Shown piece by piece: positions 1 through 7,236 of a stretch of 9,051 nt of DNA (its first letter is position 1; each line of letters begins with the position of its first letter). The stretch is from the NCBI GenBank assembly GCA_045614365.1, contig JAZLCV010000087.1, forward strand, positions 1 through 9,051, read 5' to 3'. The notes beneath the pieces were generated by a model. It was not told the origin of the DNA. It did not search any database and was given only the letters and a program-made list of their open reading frames with translations. The DNA comes from SIG480 sp045614365 (GTDB taxonomy: Bacteria > Bacillota > Clostridia > Oscillospirales > JAAYXM01). A program made the position numbers and the translations under genes.

Positions 1-5
1 AGACG

Positions 6-48
6 ACTCCCGGCACGGAGATTTACGACCCGTCCCGGGAGTTTTTTT
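6..48 (+). terminator. Intrinsic terminator of an upstream gene
   Basis: An 8-bp arm at 6-13 (ACTCCCGG) pairs with 35-42 (CCGGGAGT). It continues inward with ACGG (15-18) to CCGT (30-33) across a C/C mismatch, and is followed by a run of seven T. It should end a plus-strand transcript that comes from before the window. The T run on the plus side and none on the other side give the direction. Confidence 0.85.
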
Positions 49-86
49 ATTTTTCCTCTCTGTGGATTAATTGTGATTTTTAACAA

Positions 87-119
87 AAATTGCAAGGCGC
101 GCACTCCGTTTTGCAATTT
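87..119. repeat. Inverted repeat upstream of the gdhA promoter
   Basis: AAATTGCAA (87-95) is repeated inverted as TTGCAATTT (111-119), with 15 bases between, about 70 bp before the gdhA -35 box. It could be a binding site for a regulator or a weak hairpin. The stem is AT-rich and has no clean T run, so a terminator role is less likely. The repeat is seen directly; its function is open. Confidence 0.4.
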
Positions 120-190
120 ATTTTTGCCTAAATTTCAAAAATAATGCACAAAAAGCCTTGTTAGTTATTTATTTAACAGCTTTTTGCAAG

Positions 191-219
191 TTGACAAAAA
201 ACAAATTGCGTGGTATACT
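191..219 (+). promoter_or_regulatory. gdhA promoter, extended -10
   Basis: The -35 box TTGACA (191-196) is a perfect consensus. A 17-bp spacer leads to TATACT (214-219), and a TG at 211-212 gives an extended -10 element. Transcription should begin near 226, leaving a leader of about 34 bases before the ATG at 260. The promoter position rules out the longer reading frame that would begin at 158. Confidence 0.88.
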
Positions 220-259
220 ATTGCACATACTAAGAAAAACATCCGGAGTTGATTTTGAA

Positions 260-1609
260 ATGGCTTTTAAAAATCAGTATTTACAACGCGTTTACGACGG
301 AGTTGTCGCGCGGAACGCCGGCGAGCCGGAGTTCCACCAGGCTGTGCGCGAGGTTCTTGAATCCCTCGAACCTGTGTGCGATGCCGACCCGCGATATGAG
401 AAAATGGGCGTGCTTGAGCGCCTTTGCGAGCCGGAACGCGTTATATATTTCCGCGTGCCGTGGGTTGATGATGAAGGAAGAGTTCAGGTCAACCGCGGTT
501 TCCGCGTTCAGTTTTCATCCGCAATAGGACCTTACAAAGGAGGACTCCGCTTTCATCCGTCCGTCAACCAGTCGGTTATAAAGTTTCTCGGTTTTGAGCA
601 GATTTTCAAAAACTCGCTCACCGGCCTTCCAATCGGCCCAGGAAAGGGTGGCGCGGATTTTGACCCCAAGGGCAAAAGCGACGGCGAGGTTATGCGCTTC
701 TGCCAGAGCTTTATGACGGAGCTTTCAAAGCACATTGGTGAAAACACGGACGTGCCTGCAGGCGATATCGGCGTGGGCAGCAGAGAGATAGGCTTCCTCT
801 ACGGTCAGTATAAGCGTCTTGTGAACGAATTTACAGGCGCGATCACCGGTAAAGGTCTGCGCTATGGCGGTTCCCTTGCACGAACGGAGGCAACCGGCTA
901 CGGTCTTTGCTACTTCACCGAGGAGATGCTGAATGCACACGGCAAATCCTTCAAAGGACAGCGTGTTATTATATCAGGTTCGGGCAACGTTGCTATTTAT
1001 GCACATATCAAAGCAACGGAATTTGGCGCAAAGGTTATTGCAATGAGCGATTCTGACGGCTATGTCTACGATCCGGACGGAATTGACATTGAAACCGTTC
1101 GTGACCTTAAGGAAAAAAGCCGCCAGCGCATCCGCGAATACATCAAATATCACAGTGGCGCAACATACACGCCCGGTTGCAGCGGCATATGGAACATCCC
1201 ATGTGATATCGCGCTTCCTTGCGCAACGCAGAATGAAATTGACGAAACCGGTGCCGCCCTTCTTGCCAAAAACGGCTGCTTCTGCGTTTCTGAGGGTGCA
1301 AATATGCCTTCAACACCCGAAGCAATAAAGGTTTACTTTGCAAACAAGATGCTGTATGGCCCCGCAAAGGCGGCGAACGCCGGCGGTGTTGCAACATCTG
1401 CGCTTGAAATGTCACAGAACAGCCTGCGCTATTCCTGGTCATTTGAAAAGGTTGACCACAAGCTGCAGGACATAATGAAGAACATCTACAACGCCGCGGC
1501 AGATGCGGCGGCGCTCTACGGCCATGAAGGCAATCTTATGATCGGCGCAAACATTGCCGGATTTAAAAAGGTTGCATCGGCAATGCTTGCCTACGGCGTG
1601 GCCTATTGA
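260..1609 (+). CDS. gdhA: Glutamate dehydrogenase, small hexameric type, probably NADP-linked
   Basis: Cytosolic enzyme interconverting 2-oxoglutarate plus ammonia and glutamate. The product is 449 residues, the usual length of the bacterial hexameric class. Family residues known from the Clostridium symbiosum enzyme are visible at a constant offset: K93 (PYKGG), K117 (FKNSLT), K129 (GPGKGG), catalytic D169 (PAGDIG) and S385 near ALEMSQ. The dinucleotide fold has GSGNVA at 240-245. The second strand ends in SDS (263-265), as in NADP-linked GdhA rather than the clostridial NAD type, so NADP use is likely but inferred. P127 replaces a glycine usual in the GGGKGG loop. The start at 260 is chosen because GGAG (245-248) precedes it at 11 bases, the promoter lies at 191-219, and the 34 residues upstream do not resemble the family. 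The gene stands alone between its promoter and a terminator. Confidence 0.97.
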   Translation: MAFKNQYLQRVYDGVVARNAGEPEFHQAVREVLESLEPVCDADPRYEKMGVLERLCEPERVIYFRVPWVDDEGRVQVNRGFRVQFSSAIGPYKGGLRFHPSVNQSVIKFLGFEQIFKNSLTGLPIGPGKGGADFDPKGKSDGEVMRFCQSFMTELSKHIGENTDVPAGDIGVGSREIGFLYGQYKRLVNEFTGAITGKGLRYGGSLARTEATGYGLCYFTEEMLNAHGKSFKGQRVIISGSGNVAIYAHIKATEFGAKVIAMSDSDGYVYDPDGIDIETVRDLKEKSRQRIREYIKYHSGATYTPGCSGIWNIPCDIALPCATQNEIDETGAALLAKNGCFCVSEGANMPSTPEAIKVYFANKMLYGPAKAANAGGVATSALEMSQNSLRYSWSFEKVDHKLQDIMKNIYNAAADAAALYGHEGNLMIGANIAGFKKVASAMLAYGVAY

Positions 1610-1645
1610 TTTTTGCTACCATTCCACCCCACCATCATTTTTGCG

Positions 1646-1680
1646 AAAGCCGCGCAAGGGATAATCCTTGCGCGGCTTTT
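1646..1680. terminator. Convergent terminator between gdhA and the lysR-type gene
   Basis: A perfect 14-bp stem (1646-1659 with 1666-1679) closes a six-base loop. On the plus strand it ends in CTTTT after gdhA. On the minus strand it lies directly after the LysR stop codon at 1685 and ends in CTTT, then CGCAAAAATG, so the minus T run is weak. It probably serves both genes, better for gdhA. Confidence 0.88.
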
Positions 1681-1684
1681 GTAA

Positions 1685-2530
1685 TTATTCCTTTTTGAGA
1701 TACTCAAGAAAATGCGCGATATTTCCATATGCGCTCGCTTTTTTGAAATATGCACAAATAATCTGCGTTTCACGAAAATCCGTTACGTTTAAGATGCAGG
1801 CTTTTGAGTTCAATACCCTCTCCGCCTCTTCAATGCGTGATATGCCGATTCCCACGCCCGATTCTACAAACTTTCTGTTGCAGGTAAGGTCATTGCTCTG
1901 AACAACAATATTCGGCACAAAGCCTGCTTTCCGGCACGCATCCATAAGCCGTCTGTGCAAGCCGTTGTCCTCTCCTATTGATATGAAGTTTTCATTGCGA
2001 AGATCCCGCAGCGTAAGTTTCTTGCCACACAGCGGACTTTTCACGGATGCACGGAGCCCTATTTCTGAAGTGTATAATTGCAGACACTCATACCCGCGGT
2101 ATGTATCGGTTTCACCGTCAATAATTATGTCAAAATTCTCTATGTCTATATCCCCGAAGTCAAATGATGTTTTGAAAGCAATATGCGGATGGTTTGCGTT
2201 ATATTCTATTATCCTGTCGGTGATTTTGCCGCGCATTGCACGAACAAGAAGCTTTATTTTACGCGTATCCCGCTCGGATGATGTAAGCTCTCCAACTGTT
2301 CGGTCAAGCTCGGAAAACACCATATCAAGCGAAGTTTTAAGCTTTTCTCCACTTTCGTTTAAGCATATCCTGTTTGATGTGCGGTCAAAAAGCGTGCACC
2401 CAAGCGCCCTCTCAAGCCTCTTTACCGATGCCGATACCGAGGTTGCCGGAACCATATATTTTTCCGCAGTTTTTGCAAAGCTTCCGCTCTTTGCGCTTTC
2501 ATAAAAATACCGAAGCTGTAAAAGCTCCAT
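1685..2530 (-). CDS. LysR-family transcriptional regulator
   Basis: DNA-binding regulator of 281 residues, close to the usual 290-300. The N-terminus carries the winged helix-turn-helix typical of the family: LLQLRYF opens it, SGSFAKTAEKY (15-25) and SVSASVKRLERALG (31-44) form the helices, and LFDRTSNRICLNESGE (47-62) is the wing. The rest is a periplasmic-binding-like effector domain; its ligand cannot be read from sequence. The start at 2530 follows GGGAGG (2538-2544, minus) by about seven bases and begins at the usual family N-terminus; a frame continuing to 2698 would run through the divergent promoter region. It is divergent from the M20/CapA operon, the classic layout in which a LysR protein controls its neighbour and itself. 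The target is inferred. Confidence 0.95.
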   Translation of the reverse strand: MELLQLRYFYESAKSGSFAKTAEKYMVPATSVSASVKRLERALGCTLFDRTSNRICLNESGEKLKTSLDMVFSELDRTVGELTSSERDTRKIKLLVRAMRGKITDRIIEYNANHPHIAFKTSFDFGDIDIENFDIIIDGETDTYRGYECLQLYTSEIGLRASVKSPLCGKKLTLRDLRNENFISIGEDNGLHRRLMDACRKAGFVPNIVVQSNDLTCNRKFVESGVGIGISRIEEAERVLNSKACILNVTDFRETQIICAYFKKASAYGNIAHFLEYLKKE

Positions 2531-2561
2531 TTCCCATTCCTCCCGCCGATGTGATAAAACC

Positions 2562-2590
2562 ATTCTACCACATCTCAAAAGTTTGGGCAA
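2562..2590 (-). promoter_or_regulatory. Promoter of the lysR-type gene
   Basis: Reading the minus strand, TTGCCC (2590-2585) is followed after 17 bases by TAGAAT (2567-2562), with a TGG directly before the -10 giving an extended form. This leaves a leader of about 25 bases before the start codon at 2530. Its -35 box lies 8 bp from the palindrome at 2599-2612. Confidence 0.65.
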
Positions 2591-2598
2591 GGGCAATT

Positions 2599-2612
2599 TA
2601 AACAATTGTTTA
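2599..2612. promoter_or_regulatory. 14-bp palindrome, candidate LysR operator
   Basis: TAAACAATTGTTTA is a perfect palindrome between the divergent promoters. It overlaps the first bases of the -35 box of the M20 operon and lies just upstream of the -35 of the regulator gene. LysR proteins usually bind interrupted dyads with a T and an A some 11 bases apart in such shared regions, so this is a plausible operator. Binding is inferred. Confidence 0.5.
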
Positions 2613-2638
2613 CAGTTGGCATAAAAAAAGCGTATAAT
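2609..2638 (+). promoter_or_regulatory. Promoter of the M20/CapA operon
   Basis: TTTACA (2609-2614) and a perfect TATAAT (2633-2638) are separated by 18 bp. The start of transcription should lie near 2645, with a short leader that holds the ribosome binding site AAAGGAG (2657-2663). The closer TTGGCA at 2616 is too near the -10 to serve. Confidence 0.75.
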
Positions 2639-2672
2639 ATAGAAAAAATCAACTTTAAAGGAGAAACACATA

Positions 2673-3806
2673 ATGACGGACTTAAAACAATATTGCAAAG
2701 AAAACTACGCTTTGATGCTTGATACGCTGCGCGAACTCTGTGCGATTCCCGCACCGTCACACTTTGAGCACGAGCGCGCGGCATACTGCAAAAAGTGGCT
2801 TGAAAACATCGGTGCTAAAGGCGTGTACATAGACGACGCGCTTAATGTTATCTACCCCATCGGATGTGATAACAGCAATGAAATCACGGTTTTCGTTGCG
2901 CATACAGACACTGTTTTCCCCGACAGAGAACCGATGCCGTACCACGATGACGGCGAGAAGATTCACTGTCCCGGTGTCGGCGACGATACGGGAGCTGTCG
3001 TGGTTCTTCTTGCTATGGCAAAATATTTTACCGAAAACAACATAGTTCCCGATAAGGGTATAATGTTTGTTTGCAACTCCTGCGAGGAGGGGCTTGGAAA
3101 TCTCAAAGGCACAAGACAGCTTTTTTCTGACTTTGAAGGCAGAATTGCGCGCTTTATAAGCTTTGACAGCGGAGCACTCCACTCCGTTGCCCACCGCTGT
3201 GTCGGCTCACACCGCTATGAAGTTGAGGTTCTTACCGCGGGCGGCCACTCGTGGGGCAAATTCGGCAATGAAAATGCGATTGCAAACCTTGCCGGAATCA
3301 TCGAAAAGATATATGCCATAGAGCTTCCGAAGAAAAATGGTGCAAAAACCTCCTTCAACGTAGGCGAAATCTCGGGCGGAACATCAGTAAATACAATTGC
3401 ACAGAATGCAAAAATGCTCTGTGAATACCGCTCTGAAGATGTTGACTGCCTTGCATGTATGGAAAAGAAATTTGCGGAGATTTTTGAAGAGGCGCGCTCC
3501 GAGGACGTCCGCGTAGTGGTAGACAGAGTCGGCAACCGCCCGTGCGGTAATGTTCCCGATGAGGAAATTGATAAGCTGAAGGATATTTTAGCTCCGCTTA
3601 TAACAGAGGTTACGGGTTACGAGCCTATATATAAAAGCTCTTCTACCGACTGCAACATTCCTCTCTCCCTCGGTGTTCCCGCTATATGCATGGGGGTCTG
3701 TGTGCACGGCGGAGCTCACACGCGCGAGGAGTGGCTTGAGAAAAAGTCTTTTATTCCGGGGCTTGAGCTTGCGATAAAAGTAGGCATCGCCTTTTCGGAG
3801 GTATAA
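2673..3806 (+). CDS. M20-family zinc metallohydrolase (peptidase-like)
   Basis: Predicted cytosolic two-metal hydrolase of the M20/M25/M40 group, which cleaves amide bonds of peptides or acylated amino acids; the substrate is unknown. Visible family sites are HTDTVFPD with metal ligand H77 and D79, GVGDDTG (101-107) with the bridging aspartate, CEEG (137-140) with the glutamate pair, and the C-terminal GGAHTREEW with H349. The inserted dimerisation domain has GGHSWGKFGNENAI (190-203). Length is 377 residues, normal for peptidase-T-like members, and there is no signal peptide. AAAGGAG lies nine bases before the ATG. It is the first gene of a pair: its stop is three bases before the CapA start, and the CapA ribosome binding site lies inside its last codons, suggesting coupled translation. 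Control by the divergent LysR protein is inferred. Confidence 0.93.
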   Translation: MTDLKQYCKENYALMLDTLRELCAIPAPSHFEHERAAYCKKWLENIGAKGVYIDDALNVIYPIGCDNSNEITVFVAHTDTVFPDREPMPYHDDGEKIHCPGVGDDTGAVVVLLAMAKYFTENNIVPDKGIMFVCNSCEEGLGNLKGTRQLFSDFEGRIARFISFDSGALHSVAHRCVGSHRYEVEVLTAGGHSWGKFGNENAIANLAGIIEKIYAIELPKKNGAKTSFNVGEISGGTSVNTIAQNAKMLCEYRSEDVDCLACMEKKFAEIFEEARSEDVRVVVDRVGNRPCGNVPDEEIDKLKDILAPLITEVTGYEPIYKSSSTDCNIPLSLGVPAICMGVCVHGGAHTREEWLEKKSFIPGLELAIKVGIAFSEV

Positions 3807-3809
3807 GCT

Positions 3810-5096
3810 ATGAAATTTACTTCAGCAGGAGATGCGATTATCCAGAAAAGAATATATGAAGGCTATGATTTTTCCGAGCTTTCTGAATTTATACGTCAGG
3901 GTGATGCGCGCTTCTTTAACCTTGAAACTACGCTGAACTACACAGGCGATACCTGCGGCTCTGCGTTCTCCGGCGGTACATACATCCGCACGAACCCTGA
4001 GGTGCTTGACGATATAAAATCCTACGGTTTTAATATGACGAGCTTTAATAACAACCACGCACTCGACTTTTCCTACGGCGGATTTTTCTCTACGCTTGAA
4101 GCTGTTAACGCAAGCGGGCTTGTCCACAGCGGCGCGGGAAGAAACCTTGCCGAGGCATCCGCACCGGCATATCTTGAAACGAAAAACGGACGCGTGGCAC
4201 TTATTTCCGTAAACTCTAATTTCGATCCCTCTGCAATGGCGGGTGAACAGTCTCCCCTATTCCCGGGTCGCGCAGGCGTTAACGGTCTTCGTATAAAAAG
4301 CCACGTTGAGCTTCCGGCCGACGAGCTTTCTCATATAAAAAGAATAGCAAAGGCTACAAACATCAATGCCGCAAAGGAAATAACTCGTAAGGAGGGTTAT
4401 CATCCGGAGCTTGCCGATGATGAATGCGAGCTTGGCGAGCTTAAATTCAAGCTTGGTGATGAGGCGCGATATGTTATGGAGATTGACGAGCGCGATATTG
4501 CACGTGTCGAAAAGGCAATATTTGAAGCAAAGCTTCAGGCGGATTACATTATGATTTCCGTCCACTCGCATCAGATAAGCGGAGATGCAAAAGAGGAACC
4601 GTCGCAGTTTTTAAAGGATTTTGCACACCGTTGCATTGATGCCGGTGCGCACGCGATTGTCGGTCACGGTCCGCATCTTCTCCGCCCGATAGAGGTATAC
4701 AAGGATTGCCCGATTTTCTATTCGCTCGGTGATTTCGTGCTTCAGCTTTACAATGTGGAGACAGCACCTGAGGACTTCTTCTGCAAGCATGGACTTACCT
4801 CTGCATCAACGGTGCACGAGCTTCTTGCAAAGCGCTCAAAAAACTTTACCGTAGGCCTTATGACAGACAAGCGGATGTTCCGCTCGGTTATCCCGTTCTG
4901 GGAAACGGAAGGTACAAAGCTCAAAAGCATTACCCTTATGCCGATAGAAATGGATATGGCCGGCAACAAATCCGAAACCGGTCTTCCGAAAATGAGCCGC
5001 AATCCGGAGATTTTTGAGTATCTTCGTGATATGTGCAAGCCCTACGGGACCAAGCTTTCGCTCTGTGATGACGGACTTATCTCCTGCTCGTGGTAA
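3810..5096 (+). CDS. CapA/PgsA-family metallophosphatase-like protein
   Basis: The sequence belongs to the CapA family, named after poly-gamma-glutamate capsule proteins and built on a calcineurin-like phosphoesterase fold. Landmarks in order are GD (7-8), NLETTL (38-42), NNNHALDF with N82, H83 and D86, SGAGRN (107-112), SVHSHQ with H252 and H254, GHGPH (285-289) and YSLGDFV (304-310). At 428 residues it is somewhat long, partly through a charged insert around 160-230. It has no signal peptide or membrane anchor, unlike capsule CapA/PgsA, so it probably acts in the cytosol and need not be a capsule gene. GGAGG (3797-3801) lies eight bases before the ATG inside the upstream gene. With the M20 hydrolase it may process a glutamyl or peptide substrate, but this is inference. 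Annotation as capsule synthesis would be unsafe. Confidence 0.9.
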   Translation: MKFTSAGDAIIQKRIYEGYDFSELSEFIRQGDARFFNLETTLNYTGDTCGSAFSGGTYIRTNPEVLDDIKSYGFNMTSFNNNHALDFSYGGFFSTLEAVNASGLVHSGAGRNLAEASAPAYLETKNGRVALISVNSNFDPSAMAGEQSPLFPGRAGVNGLRIKSHVELPADELSHIKRIAKATNINAAKEITRKEGYHPELADDECELGELKFKLGDEARYVMEIDERDIARVEKAIFEAKLQADYIMISVHSHQISGDAKEEPSQFLKDFAHRCIDAGAHAIVGHGPHLLRPIEVYKDCPIFYSLGDFVLQLYNVETAPEDFFCKHGLTSASTVHELLAKRSKNFTVGLMTDKRMFRSVIPFWETEGTKLKSITLMPIEMDMAGNKSETGLPKMSRNPEIFEYLRDMCKPYGTKLSLCDDGLISCSW

Positions 5097-5134
5097 TTGA
5101 TTGCAAACAGTAATATTCTTTTGAAAAATAACAT

Positions 5135-5170
5135 TCCGGAGCGCAAATTTTGCGCTCCGGAGCTTTTTCA
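5135..5170. terminator. Convergent terminator between CapA and SGNH genes
   Basis: TCCGGAGCGCA (5135-5145) pairs with TGCGCTCCGGA (5151-5161) across a five-base loop. The plus strand continues GCTTTTTCA, a usable T run for the M20/CapA operon. The minus strand, after the SGNH stop at 5179, continues into AATGTTATTTTTC, a weaker run, so it can serve both directions. Confidence 0.88.
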
Positions 5171-5178
5171 TTTCATTT

Positions 5179-6252
5179 TTACTTTTCGAGCACGTATGAT
5201 ACAACTCTTCCGATGCTCTGCGCCATACGGAGAAATCCGAGGTCTGTGGGGTGGCAGCCGTCCACGGTGCAGGAATTTGGATTCTCACCGTCAAAAATTG
5301 ATGCGCCGTCAACAAAATACACATTTTCATCGCCGCGCGAAAGCGCATTGAGATACGTTTTCATTATCACGGCGCGGTTGTTTCTGCGCTGTTCGTTTCT
5401 CATATCGTCATTGGGTGCGGTAACGAAAATAACAGGAAGGTCCGGATGCGCTTCGCGGATTTTCAGAAAACCGCGCTCATGCGTCTTTTCAAGATGCTCT
5501 GCACTCGGCGCGTTATAATCGTAATCATACACAAACGCGCTCATCGGAATAGATGCAATATAATCCATCATGGCATCCTCACCCTTTGCACTTCCCGAAA
5601 AGCCGAGATTTATATAGTCACAGTCAAGCTTCTGCGAGATAACCGCGGGATATGCGTTTCCGGGGCGCGAAGCGCATCCTCCCTGGGTAATAGACGAGCC
5701 GTAATATACAACCGGTACTTCATATTTGTATTTGCGACCTCCGGAAAGCGCCGCATCACCGGATATCCCGACATAAAAGGAATCCACCGGATTATACAGC
5801 GGGAAGTTAATTGTAATTTCGCGCATTTTTCTGTCGCCGAAGTGATAAATTGACGTAAATCCGTCCGTCATACCGTACGGCGGAACGAATGTCTTTTTAA
5901 AAACATCACGACCGTCACGGGAAACGTACATATCAAAGCCTGCAACGCCACTGAGCGGCATATGCGAAAAATGGGTGACGGACGGAACAACAGCGTGGAT
6001 TGCAACATACTCGGAATCAGTGGAAAAGCGCACTCTGCCGCCCGCAGTATGAACGTGAAGCCTTTCAACACCTTCGCTTGTTTTCTTTGCAACATCCTCG
6101 GGAAGACGGCGGAAAACGGCTTCCTCCTGCGGATTGTAAAGACCGTAAAGCTCAAACGGCGCTTTTATGACATCGTGAAAAACGCAGTCCGGCGCATCTA
6201 TCTCTGCCGTTACGGCAAGATTTTTATCAATCTGTGCAATATCCTTTGACAT
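5179..6252 (-). CDS. SGNH/GDSL hydrolase with N-terminal GxDLY-like domain
   Basis: Predicted serine esterase of 357 residues. The N-terminal half is a beta-rich domain resembling the GxDLY domain found before acyl-esterase SGNH modules: FELYGLYNPQEEAVFRRLP (33-51) and RVRFSTDSEYVAI (73-85). The catalytic half has the nucleophile block YGSSITQGG with S187, where GSSIT replaces the usual GDSIT, the block II glycine in LGFSGSAKG (216-224), an N247-containing segment, and the C-terminal DGCHP with D331 and H334. No signal peptide is seen, so it likely acts inside the cell on acetyl or other acyl esters, perhaps on imported sugars; the substrate is not known. The start at 6252 is supported by AAGGAGG eight bases before. 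That site overlaps the stop codon of the kinase gene, so the two are translated from one message. Confidence 0.92.
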   Translation of the reverse strand: MSKDIAQIDKNLAVTAEIDAPDCVFHDVIKAPFELYGLYNPQEEAVFRRLPEDVAKKTSEGVERLHVHTAGGRVRFSTDSEYVAIHAVVPSVTHFSHMPLSGVAGFDMYVSRDGRDVFKKTFVPPYGMTDGFTSIYHFGDRKMREITINFPLYNPVDSFYVGISGDAALSGGRKYKYEVPVVYYGSSITQGGCASRPGNAYPAVISQKLDCDYINLGFSGSAKGEDAMMDYIASIPMSAFVYDYDYNAPSAEHLEKTHERGFLKIREAHPDLPVIFVTAPNDDMRNEQRRNNRAVIMKTYLNALSRGDENVYFVDGASIFDGENPNSCTVDGCHPTDLGFLRMAQSIGRVVSYVLEK

Positions 6253-6260
6253 AATATTTT

Positions 6261-6268
6261 CCTCCTTA
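6261..6268 (-). promoter_or_regulatory. Ribosome binding site overlapping the pdxY stop
   Basis: The minus-strand AAGGAGG (6267-6261) ahead of the SGNH gene shares two bases with the TAA stop of the kinase gene (6268-6266). A ribosome that ends pdxY is placed on the next start, eight bases on, so translation is probably coupled. This site also decides the start at 6252. Confidence 0.75.
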
Positions 6269-7090
6269 CACGTGATGCAGAATGGGCTCAAATGCCACGC
6301 CGTCGGTCGGGTTGACACCAATCCGCTCGGAAAGCTTCACCGCACGGCAAATAAACCGCGAGGTCTTTTTTATCGCCCGTCTCAAAGACGTCCCGCGCAG
6401 AAGATATCCGACAAGAAGCGATGCGAAAAGATCGCCCGTTCCGCAAAATTGTCTTGCTATGTATCTCGATGAAGTTACAAAGCTTTCGTTTAAAACACCG
6501 TCGTATACTACGTTAAAAACGCGCCCGTGGCGGTATACGCCTGTAATTATGCAGCTCTTTGCCCCGTGCGTGACAAGCTTTTTTGCAAGGGAAATAAGCT
6601 CTTTATCATCGGCATTTATGAAGCTTTCATAGTTCTCATCCGCAAGCAGGCACGCTTCCGTTAAATTAGGTGTTATAATGTCTGCACGCGCGGCGAGGCA
6701 CTTCATTTTCTCCACAAGCTCGTCCGTGTATGTAGAATACAGCTTTCCGTCATCTCCCATAACCGGATCAACGAAAAGGAGCGTATTTTCTCCCTTTGCG
6801 CGGTCGATAAAGCGAGAAATTATATCCACCTGACGCTCAGAGCCGAGAAATCCGGTGTAAATTCCATCAAAGGAAAGGTCGAGCTTGCCAAAGCCGTCAA
6901 GATAATCCTCTAAGCTTTCGGTCAGGTCGTGAAAATAATATTCGTCAAACGCGGTATGGTTTGACAGCACAGCCGTCGGAACGCTGAGCACGCGCACGCC
7001 GAGGGCGCTCATTACCGGCACGGAAACATTCAGCGCGCATCTGCCAAAGCCCGTCAGGTCATTTATAACAGCACAGTTTTTAAGCTCCAT
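6266..7090 (-). CDS. pdxY: Pyridoxal/pyridoxamine kinase (ribokinase fold)
   Basis: Cytosolic ATP-dependent kinase of vitamin B6 salvage, phosphorylating pyridoxal, pyridoxamine or pyridoxine at the 5' hydroxyl. The 274-residue product has NDLTGFGRCAL (10-20), the HTAFDE segment (45-50), FVDPVMGDDGKLY (106-118), ADIITPNLTEACLL (136-149) and the ATP/anion-hole motif GTGDLF (217-222) with catalytic base D220. These match PdxY/PdxK-type kinases rather than sugar kinases or ThiD. Preference between B6 forms cannot be told, so the symbol is a family assignment. The start at 7090 follows AAGGAGA (7103-7097, minus), and the 19 residues further upstream would overlap the -10 box. It is the promoter-proximal gene of an operon with the SGNH esterase. 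Why those two are paired is unclear. Confidence 0.93.
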   Translation of the reverse strand: MELKNCAVINDLTGFGRCALNVSVPVMSALGVRVLSVPTAVLSNHTAFDEYYFHDLTESLEDYLDGFGKLDLSFDGIYTGFLGSERQVDIISRFIDRAKGENTLLFVDPVMGDDGKLYSTYTDELVEKMKCLAARADIITPNLTEACLLADENYESFINADDKELISLAKKLVTHGAKSCIITGVYRHGRVFNVVYDGVLNESFVTSSRYIARQFCGTGDLFASLLVGYLLRGTSLRRAIKKTSRFICRAVKLSERIGVNPTDGVAFEPILHHV

Positions 7091-7138
7091 ATCCGCTCTC
7101 CTTCCCTTTCGCGTTATCTTTTTTTCGTAGCATTTATA

Positions 7139-7167
7139 ATTATACACGCGGAAAGTTGTTTTGTAAA
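7139..7167 (-). promoter_or_regulatory. Promoter of the pdxY/SGNH operon
   Basis: On the minus strand TTTACA (7167-7162) is followed after 17 bases by a perfect TATAAT (7144-7139). Transcription should begin near 7132, about 40 bases before the kinase start. It is divergent from the DUF975 promoter; the two -35 boxes are only two bases apart, so the two polymerases may compete. Confidence 0.8.
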
Positions 7168-7169
7168 GG

Positions 7170-7198
7170 TTGAAATTTACGTTGCAATAGTGTATACT
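7170..7198 (+). promoter_or_regulatory. Promoter of the DUF975 gene
   Basis: TTGAAA (7170-7175), a 17-bp spacer and TATACT (7193-7198). The expected transcript start is near 7205, almost at the ATG at 7207. This favours the internal ATG at 7237, which leaves a normal leader. A second TATAAT at 7201-7206 has no -35 at a proper distance. Confidence 0.7.
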
Positions 7199-7236
7199 AA
7201 TATAATATGAAATTTATTAAAGGATTGGTTATAAAT

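Noticed and set aside
158..259. Upstream extension of gdhA by 34 residues
   Set aside because: It begins ahead of the gdhA promoter (191-219), does not resemble the family, and the ATG at 260 has its own ribosome binding site and the usual N-terminus.
1965..2504. 179-codon open frame on the plus strand
   Set aside because: Fully antisense to the LysR gene, with no ribosome binding site and no recognisable protein pattern; the LysR motifs prove the other strand.
2616..2638. TTGGCA at 2616-2621 as the -35 box of the M20 operon
   Set aside because: Only 11 bp separate it from TATAAT; TTTACA at 2609-2614 gives an 18-bp spacer.
2531..2698. Upstream extension of the LysR gene
   Set aside because: It would run through the divergent promoters and into the M20 coding region; the ribosome binding site at 2538-2544 and family alignment fix the start at 2530.
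4836..5348. 170-codon open frame on the minus strand
   Set aside because: It overlaps the CapA and SGNH genes and passes through the terminator hairpin at 5135-5161; the translation has no family features.
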